Of a stretch of 64,000 nt of DNA, positions 21,571 through 29,285 are shown piece after piece (the stretch's first letter is position 1; every line of letters begins with the position of its first letter). Both the position numbers and the translations under genes were made by a program. Under the pieces are notes generated by a model. It saw nothing but the letters and a program-made list of their open reading frames with translations. It did no database searches and had not been told where the DNA came from. The stretch comes from Emiliania huxleyi CCMP1516 (Eukaryota > Haptophyta > Isochrysidales > Noelaerhabdaceae). The stretch spans positions 586,578 to 650,577 of the forward strand of contig NW_005198244.1 of the NCBI RefSeq assembly GCF_000372725.1, read 5' to 3'.

Positions 21571-22640
21571 GTGCTTCTGCACCGACGGAAGAAGGGACTT
21601 TTCGTCGAGGGGCGCCCACGGAGAGTGCGCCGCCGCCGGCGCGGCCTCCGGGCTGGTGAGGGCGGCGGCGAGGACGGGGTCGAGCTTGCCTGAGGACGCA
21701 AGGGAGAGGGGCGTCTCAGAGCGTCCCTCTGCGGCCAGCAGGCGGCACGCGGGGTCAACGCTTGCCGATCGAGCAGAGGGCGTGCACGCGCTGCAGCGTC
21801 GTGGACGCGGAGGCGAGCTCCACGCACCGCGCCTTGACGCGCGGCAGATCGCGAGGAGGCACCGCCCTCCCGTGTCTCAGCGCCTCGGCGTCAAAGGTGA
21901 TTGCGCGGAACTTGTCGCCGCGCCTGTGCAGGGGAAGCAGGGAAGCACCGGCACCCTCCGACAGCTGCACTGCACGTCTGCCCGTGGCTGCGCCGTGTGT
22001 TGGCGGCAGCCTCTCGGATGCATCGCAGCTGCGCCGCGCGCATCTCGCATCTCGGATGCAGCTCGACCGCAGCGCGGCCGCATCTCGACCGCATCTCGAC
22101 CGCATCTCGGCGGCGTCTCGGCGGCGTCTCGCCGGTCCGGCTGGTAGCCAGAGATGTAGAAGACGACGCCGAACTCGGCGGAGAGCCAGAGCATGTGCAT
22201 CGCCGTCGGGTCGGGCGCCGCCTCTTCATCCTCCGACTTGTTCTCCTTGATCTTGACCGTGAGCCACTGCGCGCCGCGGGACGAGTCCTTGACAGGTCCG
22301 AGGACGGAGATGGTGCACTCGATGCCGCGCGGCCGCTTGAGCAGACCCTCGGTGACCTCGTCGCGGAACTCCTCGCCCACCAGCTTGAGCCACCGGTGCG
22401 CGTACGCCACCAGCTCCTTGGCTGGCCCGCCTCGGTAGCTGATGAGCGAGTCCGTGTCCTTTCCGAGAAGCGTAAGCAGCGTGTTCTCGGCCTGCTCGGC
22501 GTTGTCGAGGAGGCTCGCATTGGGGTTGGCCGCCGGCGCCGCGGTGGGGACCGCGGGCGCCGGCGCAGGAGGGGAGGGCTGTGACTCCGCGATGCTTGCG
22601 AGGCTGGCTCGCTCGCCCGGTACTAGCCGAGGTGAACTAC
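18280..22640 (-). CDS. SF1 helicase of the UPF1/Sen1/IGHMBP2 type, eleven exons
   Basis: ATP-dependent RNA/DNA helicase of superfamily 1. Spliced motifs in order: I GPPGTGKS, Ia ACTATNKA, II VILDE, III VGDQLQLPP, IV TEQYRMHP, V DSMQGREADVI, VI VNVALSRAR. All core residues are present. Exons I infer (plus-strand coordinates, transcribed right to left): 22640?-22133, 21923-21766, 21689-21583, 21430-21349, 21153-21090, 20748-19959, 19901-19863, 19763-19620, 19445-18739, 18672-18534, 18489-18280. Each junction restores the frame and, where it falls in a motif, restores the motif. A long Gly/Ala-rich insertion with Lys/Arg sits between motifs Ia and II (about 20220-20480). The C-terminus is acidic (DFDEPEPEAEPGAE). 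Four introns use GC donors. Most introns start with the same bases as the following exon. The 5-prime exon has no ATG, so the true start lies upstream. UPF1, SETX and IGHMBP2 relatives cannot be told apart here. Confidence 0.88.
21491..21568. repeat. (GA)n microsatellite within a helicase intron
   Basis: Nearly pure GA dinucleotide run with one GGGA and one CGGGA interruption, inside the intron inferred at 21431-21582. The intron is bounded on both sides by GTGCAGAAGCA (on the minus strand). Confidence 0.95.
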
Positions 22641-22663
22641 TAGCCGCGAGAGTTGGTCAACAA

Positions 22664-22683
22664 GGGAAAAGAATTTTTTACAA
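22664..22683 (-). promoter_or_regulatory. TAAAAAATTCTTTTCCC element upstream of the helicase
   Basis: On the minus strand this reads GTAAAAAATTCTTTTCCC, close to TAAATTCTTTTTTCCCGCG just before the F-box/RCC1 start and TAAAATTCTTTTCCCGCGATG at 27438. It is the right distance from the first helicase exon to be a promoter or initiator element. Function is inferred only from recurrence. Confidence 0.35.
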
Positions 22684-22689
22684 GCCGTG

Positions 22690-24500
22690 TTTGTTATGAG
22701 GCGTGAATCCTTTAGGATTCTCGCCCGCTCTGCTGAGGGGAGGGGACGGTCGACTGGGCCGGTCGCTCGACCCGACCTTCTACTCTACTCTCAGTCTTAC
22801 CATTCATGGACAATAGTGTCGGTGACGGCGGTCACATTCACAGCGAGGTCAGTTCACAGCGAGCAGCCGATCCTGACACGCTTCACTTTCACGGCCCCGC
22901 CGCGGCTCGAGCAAGGTCGATGGCGATCGGCATCTTGCCAGCTGTGGCTTGCCCGTCTACCGCTACCGCGCCTTCAGATACAGTCGCAGAGAGGCTTGGC
23001 TTCGCTCAGACGTCATTCGTGCCTTGCTGGCGCGTGCGGTGCCACGCTTTCCTGCGGTTCTCTTCGTTTATCGTTTTTCGTCGGTGCGATTGCCGTGGTG
23101 GCGGTGGGTGCAGTCGAGCCGAGTGTCGTCGTTGACGGCATCGCGCTCGTCTTTCGACTGCCTCGCTTCCTCTACGGGCGCGGGGACGCGTGAGTCAGCG
23201 CACAGTCAAAGTAACTGGTGTGCGTTGAATGTCTGTTGTCGTCGAGGTTTCTGCTGGGTCAGCTCACCGATGTGGCCCGGCCGGCCTACGCGACAGCATC
23301 TGCGATGCTGCTCAGCCGCTGACGCCGCGATGGTGGGTCGCCATTGCGTGGCCAGCAATCAGGCGAGCTGTGTCAGTGTCGTTACCGTTGCAGTGATTTG
23401 GGCCTCCGGCTATCTTTGATGCCACTGCGGGTCCCCAGACTTGGACAGATGCCAAGTGGCAGTCCATCCTCGCCTACCTCCGCAATGGAGGCAGGTAGTC
23501 GGCATATGGTCGAGTCTGGCGTCGATAGGACGCAGACCGATGCATTCTGCTTCAGTTCCTCGCGCGCTGTCTTGCAACCTTCTTCAGCCCATCGACGGCC
23601 AGCACCCAATGTCTGATTGACCCGCCGGCTGTGCGTCAGCAGCGGCTTCAGACGGGTCTGCGCCTGACGGGGATTTTGCATTGACGGGCTCTGCAGACAG
23701 CGCGTGGAAGCAACGACGCGAGGCCGCGGCCACAGTATGGACTGCTGTGGTCTGCGGGATGGTCGCCGTGGTTTGCCTTTGCGGATCTATATGATATATG
23801 CTCTGGATCCGCGCTCTGCTCGGTGCAGGGTGGTGAACTGCGAGCGGACTACTCGTAGCGACTGCAACCGCTGCGGATCAGGAGGCGATGCCACCTCGAG
23901 CCTGTACGCTCGCTGAATTCAGCTGTGGTCCTGCCGGGAGCAGGGCCTGGCTGACTCTCGCGCTCGTGTAACTGGTCTCAGGGACCGAGCGTGGGAGACG
24001 AGAGTATCTCCAGTTGTTGGTCCTGCCGGGAGCGGAACCCAACTGGCTCGTACTCGTGTTCCTGCCGGGAGCGGGGACCGAGTGCGAGTTGATACTTTCA
24101 AATGTCCGGATGGACAGTCAACCGGATTCGTGCTACTGCCGGGAGCAGCGGCCGGGTACGGGCGACATACATTCAGTGGGCCAGACGAGAGGTTGAGGCA
24201 TCCCCGCCTTTGATTCCAGGGCGGTCGAGCAGCAGCCTGCAGGTGGCGGGCTGCTGCCGACCGACCCTAGGCTCCCGTTCAGCTTTCTTCCGCGTGTCGC
24301 ATGGCCGTGGATGGAGGTATGGGCGAGGGTCGACCTCACTCGCCGCCGTTCATTACGGCAGACGCGGTCGGCCCCGTCTCGACGCCCTCAAGGGCGGGAG
24401 GCGGGCCACGACATGCCGCCCTCCGAGTAGTTATGGAGGTATGTGGCGCCGTCAACACGCTCCCGAGTAAGTCGGTGTGGCTGGGAGCGCCCTATCCAGT
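22690..24500. other. Intergenic; no gene seen
   Basis: Open frames on both strands overlap and have no recognisable domains. The word CTGCCGGGAGC recurs four times between 23930 and 24150, which suggests a decayed tandem or dispersed repeat. Confidence 0.45.
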
Positions 24501-24504
24501 GCTC

Positions 24505-24590
24505 AAAAAAGAAAGAAAGAAAACAGACAACCCAAGGGAGGGATGGGAGGACGGCACGCCGCCACCACACAGGGATTTTAAGGAGAGGTG
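24505..24590. repeat. Dispersed short repeat with a GAAA run
   Basis: The first half (AAAGAAAGAAAACAGACAAC followed by CCAAGGGAGGGATGGGA) is found inverted at 28066-28116 and partly again at 28117-28160; a shorter relative is at 62671. The second half (CGCCGCCACCACACAGGGAT followed by TTTAAGGAGAG) recurs at about 63297-63330 in the same orientation. The two halves can occur separately. Confidence 0.75.
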
Positions 24591-24599
24591 TGTGAACGG

Positions 24600-24918
24600 A
24601 ATCGCAAACGGATTTCCCGCGAGGAATTCTTTTCGTTTCCGTCTATCTGGTGCGCAAGGACAACGGCGGCACCGCCCGTGTCCGCCACGTCACGCCGCTC
24701 GACGAGCTGCAACTCCTCCGCCGCGGCATGCCTTCCGGAGCCGCTCTCACCGACGTCAGCACGCAGACGCCCCCCGCCGGCGTGCAGCTCACGACGCCAC
24801 CTCCCGCGCGACCATGCCCGCCGATTTCTTAACGAAATGGGTCCCCAAGGAGAAGCTCAAGCGCAGCGTCGACCACGCCTCCAACTCTCGGGCTCGCGCA
24901 GTGCATTGGGGGAACTGA
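24600..24918 (+). pseudogene. Remnant of a Ty1/copia-type polyprotein C-terminus
   Basis: The frame ending at 24918 contains MPADFLTKWVPKEKLKRSVD, which matches the usual end of the copia RNase H region (the ADxLTK signature). The upstream part is shifted between frames, and no integrase or reverse transcriptase is preserved here. What follows (24960-25140) contains short inverted words around GGTAGAC and may be LTR debris. It is a fossil, not an active element. Confidence 0.5.
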
Positions 24919-25480
24919 TCAATGCCGCCTCTGCGGGCCGAGCCCGCCCAGCGACATTGGGGGGGGTGCGGTAGGTAGACATTCTACCTCCCATCTAACC
25001 GCGCCTACCCTTTCTTGGGTAATGGGTAGACCTTTCACACCCACCGAGGTCATTACCTCTAACTAGTTCGTGCGTCCTGCTATCGTCCGCCTGCTTTCGT
25101 TGCATTCTCTCAGCGTGGTCTATGGTTTGCTAGACCCATGAGACCAGCCACGCCGCGCCCTCGGGCGCCTCCACCGCCGCCCTCAGCCACGCCGCTAGGA
25201 CCGACGGAGACGTCAACTCCGCCGTCACACCTGTGGTGTGCCCCATGTGGCACCCCGACCTGTTGTCTCGCCCTGGCCCCCAAGATCGTTTTGGTCGTCA
25301 CATTGTGATCCCCGACGTCGTCAAATGTCGCCCGCCTGTCCTTCCCCCCGTTCTCGTCTGGTAATCTCATCTTATTATCCCATCGATGCTTGAGGCTGGC
25401 TACTGCCACTTCGCTCCACAACCGTCCCGCCACCCCTGCCGTGTGCGACCCCGGCCCAAGTGCTCAAGACTGAGTGTAGT
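24919..25480. other. Possible LTR debris and promoter region of the F-box/RCC1 gene
   Basis: TAGGTAGACATTCTACCTCCC (near 24971) contains a short inverted repeat, and GGTAGAC returns at 25026. No gene is visible. The 3-prime part is the upstream region of the gene starting at 25500. Confidence 0.4.
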
Positions 25481-25500
25481 TAAATTCTTTTTTCCCGCGA
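25481..25500 (+). promoter_or_regulatory. TAAATTCTTTTTTCCCGCG element directly before the ATG
   Basis: It abuts the F-box/RCC1 start codon and resembles two other sites in the window (27438-27456 and, on the minus strand, 22664-22683). It could be an initiator or a translation-start context. This is based on recurrence only. Confidence 0.4.
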
Positions 25501-26933
25501 TGTCCACCTCGCCGCGCCGCTCGCGCCGCTCGCGCCGCCTCGCCTCGTCCTCCGCCGCTCCCTCGCCAAGCACGCCGCCGCCCATCCGCCTCCTCGATCT
25601 CCCCACGGAGCTCCTCGTCCGCGCCCTCTCTCACTGCCACAGCCCCGCCGACATCGCTCGCGTCGCGGCCGTCTCGCTGCTCTTCCACGCCTCGCTTGCG
25701 CTGGAGGGCATCCGCTTGTGGGCGCAAGAGCGCGGCTTCGAGCTGCCGGCGCAGCCAGAGGGCGAGGGCTGCGCCGTGCGGTGGCTGTGCGTTTATGCCT
25801 TGCTGTGCGAGTCCAACCCGCCAGCGAGGCTGGCGGCGAGCTATCGCTACAGCCTCTTTATCGACGGCGAGGGGCGGCTCTCGTCGTGCGGCAATGCGCC
25901 GTCCTTCATGCCAGGACTGCTTGGGCACGGCGAGGGCGTGACGCAGCTCAACACGCCAACCCGCCTCCCCTCTCTGCTGGGAGGCGAGCGCGCCGTGAGT
26001 GTGACGGCGTGGTGGAGGCACAGCCTCGCCCTCACCGCCGACGGCAGTGTCTGGAGCTGGGGCAGTGGAGGCGATGGCCAGCTGGGCCACGGTGACCGGC
26101 AGAACCAGCTGCTGCCCAAGAAGATCGAGGCCTTTGCTGACCAGCGCGTCGTCGCTGTGTCGGCTGGACGCTTCCATTGCCTCGCCCTCACCGCCGACGG
26201 AGCCGTCTGGAGCTGGGGCGATGGACGCGATGGCCGGCTGGGCCACGGCGACGAGCAGCGCCAGCTGCTGCCCAAGAAGGTCGAGGCCTTTGCTGGGCGG
26301 CGCGTCGTCGCTGTGTTGGCTGGACATCACCACAGCCTCGCCCTCACCGCCGACGGAGCTGTCTGGAGCTGGGGCTTGGGAGCCTATGGCCGGTTGGGCC
26401 ACGGCGACCAGCAGGACCAGCTGCTGCCCAAGAAGGTCGAGGCGTTGGCTGACCAGCGCGTCATCGCTGTGTCGGCTGGTCACCAAAACAGCCTCGCCAT
26501 CACCGCCGACGGAGCCGTCTGGAGCTGGGGCTATGGAGGCGAAGGCCGGCTGGGCCACGGCGACGAACAGAACCAGCTGCTGCCCAAGAAGGTCGAGGCC
26601 TTGGCTGACCAGCGGGCCATCGCTGTGTCGGCGGGAGGCGGGCACAGCCTCGCCCTCGCCGCCGGAGGAGCCGTCTGGAGCTGGGGCGATGGAGCCTATG
26701 GCCAGCTGGGCCACGGCGACGAGCAGCACCAGCTGCTGCCCAAGAAGGTCGAGGCCTTGGCTGACCAGCGCGTCGTCGCCGTGTCGGCTGGAGGCAACCA
26801 CAGCATCGCCGTCTCCGCCGACGGCGACGTCTTTACTTGGGGCCACGGCGGCCACGGCTGCCTAGGCCACGGAGATGACCTGTCGAACCAGCTGCTTCCC
26901 AAGAAGATCGAGACGTGGGCGCCGGGGCAGTGA
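25500..26933 (+). CDS. F-box protein with seven RCC1 repeats (intronless)
   Basis: 477 residues. Residues 1-28 are Arg/Ser-rich (a possible nuclear signal). An F-box follows at about 29-65 (RLLDLPTELLVRALSHC). From about residue 120 to the end there are RCC1 blades of about 52 residues: a degenerate first one (LLGHGEG) and six clear ones with VWSWG...LGHGD signatures, enough for a full seven-bladed propeller. F-box proteins recruit substrates to SCF ubiquitin ligases through SKP1; the propeller would be the substrate-binding part. Start chosen at the ATG following CCCGCG because the frame upstream lacks coding character. The blades are very similar at the DNA level (period ~156 bp), which suggests recent expansion or gene conversion. 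Confidence 0.9.
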   Translation: MSTSPRRSRRSRRLASSSAAPSPSTPPPIRLLDLPTELLVRALSHCHSPADIARVAAVSLLFHASLALEGIRLWAQERGFELPAQPEGEGCAVRWLCVYALLCESNPPARLAASYRYSLFIDGEGRLSSCGNAPSFMPGLLGHGEGVTQLNTPTRLPSLLGGERAVSVTAWWRHSLALTADGSVWSWGSGGDGQLGHGDRQNQLLPKKIEAFADQRVVAVSAGRFHCLALTADGAVWSWGDGRDGRLGHGDEQRQLLPKKVEAFAGRRVVAVLAGHHHSLALTADGAVWSWGLGAYGRLGHGDQQDQLLPKKVEALADQRVIAVSAGHQNSLAITADGAVWSWGYGGEGRLGHGDEQNQLLPKKVEALADQRAIAVSAGGGHSLALAAGGAVWSWGDGAYGQLGHGDEQHQLLPKKVEALADQRVVAVSAGGNHSIAVSADGDVFTWGHGGHGCLGHGDDLSNQLLPKKIETWAPGQ

Positions 26934-27437
26934 GAAGCCCGCGCAGATGGACAAGGAGGGGATGCTCAGGCTTCTCGCGGCGCTCTCAACGAGGAGAGGG
27001 TTCGGTTCGGCGTCACGGCGGGGCCGAGCCTCATGGGCGCGGCAGCGGTGGCGGCAGAGGTGGTAGAGGACGAGGCTGGTGTTGGCTGAGGCCGTCGCCG
27101 AAGCGGCGACCGCCGAGGCTGCGGCGGAGGCTGCTAGGGCGGGGGTGGAGGCGGCGACCGCCGAGGCAATCGGTCGGCCGTGGCAACTCAAGCTGATGCT
27201 GCGAGAGACACAGAGAGAAACTGATGCGGCCGGGCTCGGCGTTCGCCCATACACGGAAGGGGGGGGGGGGCAGGAGCGGGGCAACAGGGAGTAGGCAGTA
27301 GCCCAGGGGCCCCTTGAGAGACACCTTTAACACACACTCGAGCCACAAAAAAGAAAGAAGCTTCGGTGTTTTATTTTCCCGTGTTAGTGCCAGTGCGAGC
27401 CAGTCCCGTGCCCAGTGTTGTGCGAGGGAGCTTTGTT

Positions 27438-27456
27438 GTAAAATTCTTTTCCCGCG
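27438..27456 (+). promoter_or_regulatory. TAAAATTCTTTTCCCGCG element
   Basis: Third copy of the element found before the F-box/RCC1 start, again directly followed by ATGG. The frame that follows is not recognisable and soon runs into retroelement debris, so this may be a promoter without an intact gene, or part of a dispersed repeat. Confidence 0.3.
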
Positions 27457-27574
27457 ATGGGGGCGAGGGAATGGAGGGGGAGAGACGAAGAGCAAGGGCG
27501 AGAGGCAGGGGGCAGGGGACTGGTCGGTGGCATACTAGGGGGGGCAGGGTAGTGGGCGGCGATCGCCGCATACC

Positions 27575-27860
27575 GTCCTACGGCGGCGAGTATCGCTACA
27601 CCAGGGAGGACAAGGACGTCGACGTGCGGCTGCTGCTGTTCGAGTCGTTCGGTGGGTTTGGGAAGGGGGGCGGCGAGATCCTCTGGGGGGCGGCGAACGT
27701 GCTGCAGAACAAGCTGACGCGCGGGCCCAGTACCTCGATGAGGTGACTTGGACCACTAAGAATTGGCTGGGGCTGCAGAAGCAGCGTATCTCAGTCGTTC
27801 TTCACACGGCCATCGCAGAGCAGATTGTGAATGAGCTTGCCAGCGGCGAGGGCGGTCGAG
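27575..27860 (+). pseudogene. Fragment of a non-LTR-type reverse transcriptase polyprotein C-terminus
   Basis: One frame reads REDKDVDVRLLLFESFGGFG and then a helical segment; after a one-base shift near 27727 the sense continues as YLDEVTWTTKNWLGLQKQRI and SVVLHTAIAEQIVNELAS. This composition and the FE(S/T)FGGFG word are familiar to me from the C-terminal part of algal LINE-like polyproteins, but the match is from memory. The frameshift and the lack of any RT core make it a fossil. Confidence 0.35.
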
Positions 27861-28065
27861 TGCACGGTCTAGGGTACCGAGGCAAGACCCCCCCCCCCTT
27901 CACAAAAATGTGTTTTTTGTGGCATCTCGGCATCTCGTCCTCCGCTCGCGCCGGCCGCCCATGCGCTCGCGGGGCTCCCCGACGGGGCGGGCCTCGTGCT
28001 GATGGACCCAGCCGAGGTGCCCGACCAGTCGGAGCCGCGCCGACGCGCTGCAATTTTCCGGGTGC

Positions 28066-28165
28066 CGTTCTCCCATCCCTCCCTTGGGTTGTCTGTTTTC
28101 TTTCTTTCTTTCTTTCATCCCTCCCTTGGGTTGTCAGTTTTCTTTCTTTCTTTCCAAAGAAAACA
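28066..28165. repeat. Two tandem copies of the CTTT-rich dispersed repeat, inverted relative to 24505
   Basis: CATCCCTCCCTTGGGTTGTC followed by (A/T)GTTTTCTTTCTTTC occurs twice in a row. It is the reverse complement of the repeat at 24505-24556. Confidence 0.85.
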
Positions 28166-29280
28166 ACTCTCTTTCACAGTGATGGAGCACCCCTTCTTTC
28201 AAGGGCGAGATCTCGATGCGGCGACGCTCCACTGCCACCCCAGATCTTGGTCGGGCCCGCGCACTATCTGCTTGTGCTCGTGCAGCTCCTCCTCGCGGTC
28301 GGACAGGCCTTCTCTCGCATCTCCCATGGTGCCGTAGCCTTCCTGACTGGGCGCGTCAACGTAGAGCATGTGTATCGAGACTGCTCTCATGATTCGTCCG
28401 TAGCCTGCGCATACACGCTAGATGTTGCATGTATTGCCATGTTCACCCGCCTCTCGTCTTGGCGCACCTTAGGCTCGTACAGTCGACTCGCTGCTATCTC
28501 ATTCGCCTCCTCGGCGGTGATCCTGGTGCTGGCAAAGTGCAGCAAAAGCTGCCCCCGGCGCCGCCGCGGCACTCTGAGCTAGCCCGGCGCGCCGTGGTGC
28601 GTCGGCGGGTCCCCTACGACGACCTCCACAAGCCAACACGAGATTCAACGACGGATGCAGACGACTCCACCGCCAGCGGGTACTCCTCCAACGAGGTTTC
28701 CAAGGACAAGTGATGGGAAGCCGCGGCGCTGCACAAGAAAACTGGCGGTGCTTTGGGGGGGCATCGGGCAGGCTAGGCACGCGTGGCATGAACCGCTGGG
28801 ACGACGCGACGTCTCGACGCTACATGAGATGCACACCATGCTCGGCTACGGCTGTAGGAGACTGGGGTGTGGGTGCGCGCGGAGAAGGAGGGGCTCACGC
28901 ACCGCCCCGCTCTAACCTACGAAGCCTGGTGCGCGTCTGTCTGTGTTATCTGTCTAGGCGTCTGTGCGAGCAGTGAGAGGCCAGCCTGCCGACTACTTTT
29001 GAGAGAGAGCGGACGATTAACAAAAACGAAGGCCGCGCACACAAGAAACAGTGGACACTGCTGCCAACAACAACGCCGTAAAAAACAAAGAGCTCGCCCG
29101 CGATCCCACGCGGGCGTTGCGACCTCGATCCTCGTGCCCGCGTCGCCGCCGGGGGGACAGAACGCCCCACAGAACGTAACTCTCTCGCGCGCGCATCTCT
29201 AGCGCTCCGCAGCACACAAAGTGCCCTATTCCTACCTGCTCGCCCCCGTTGCGCCGTGCGCGTCGAGGCGTCGGGAGGGG
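28166..29280. other. Intergenic; no gene recognised
   Basis: Short open frames on both strands, for example a minus-strand one at 28199-28390 and another at 28387-28572, have plausible composition but no recognisable motif and no joining splice sites that I could support. They may be retroelement debris or a small unrecognised gene 3-prime of the lipoxygenase. Confidence 0.4.
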
Positions 29281-29285
29281 CGGTG

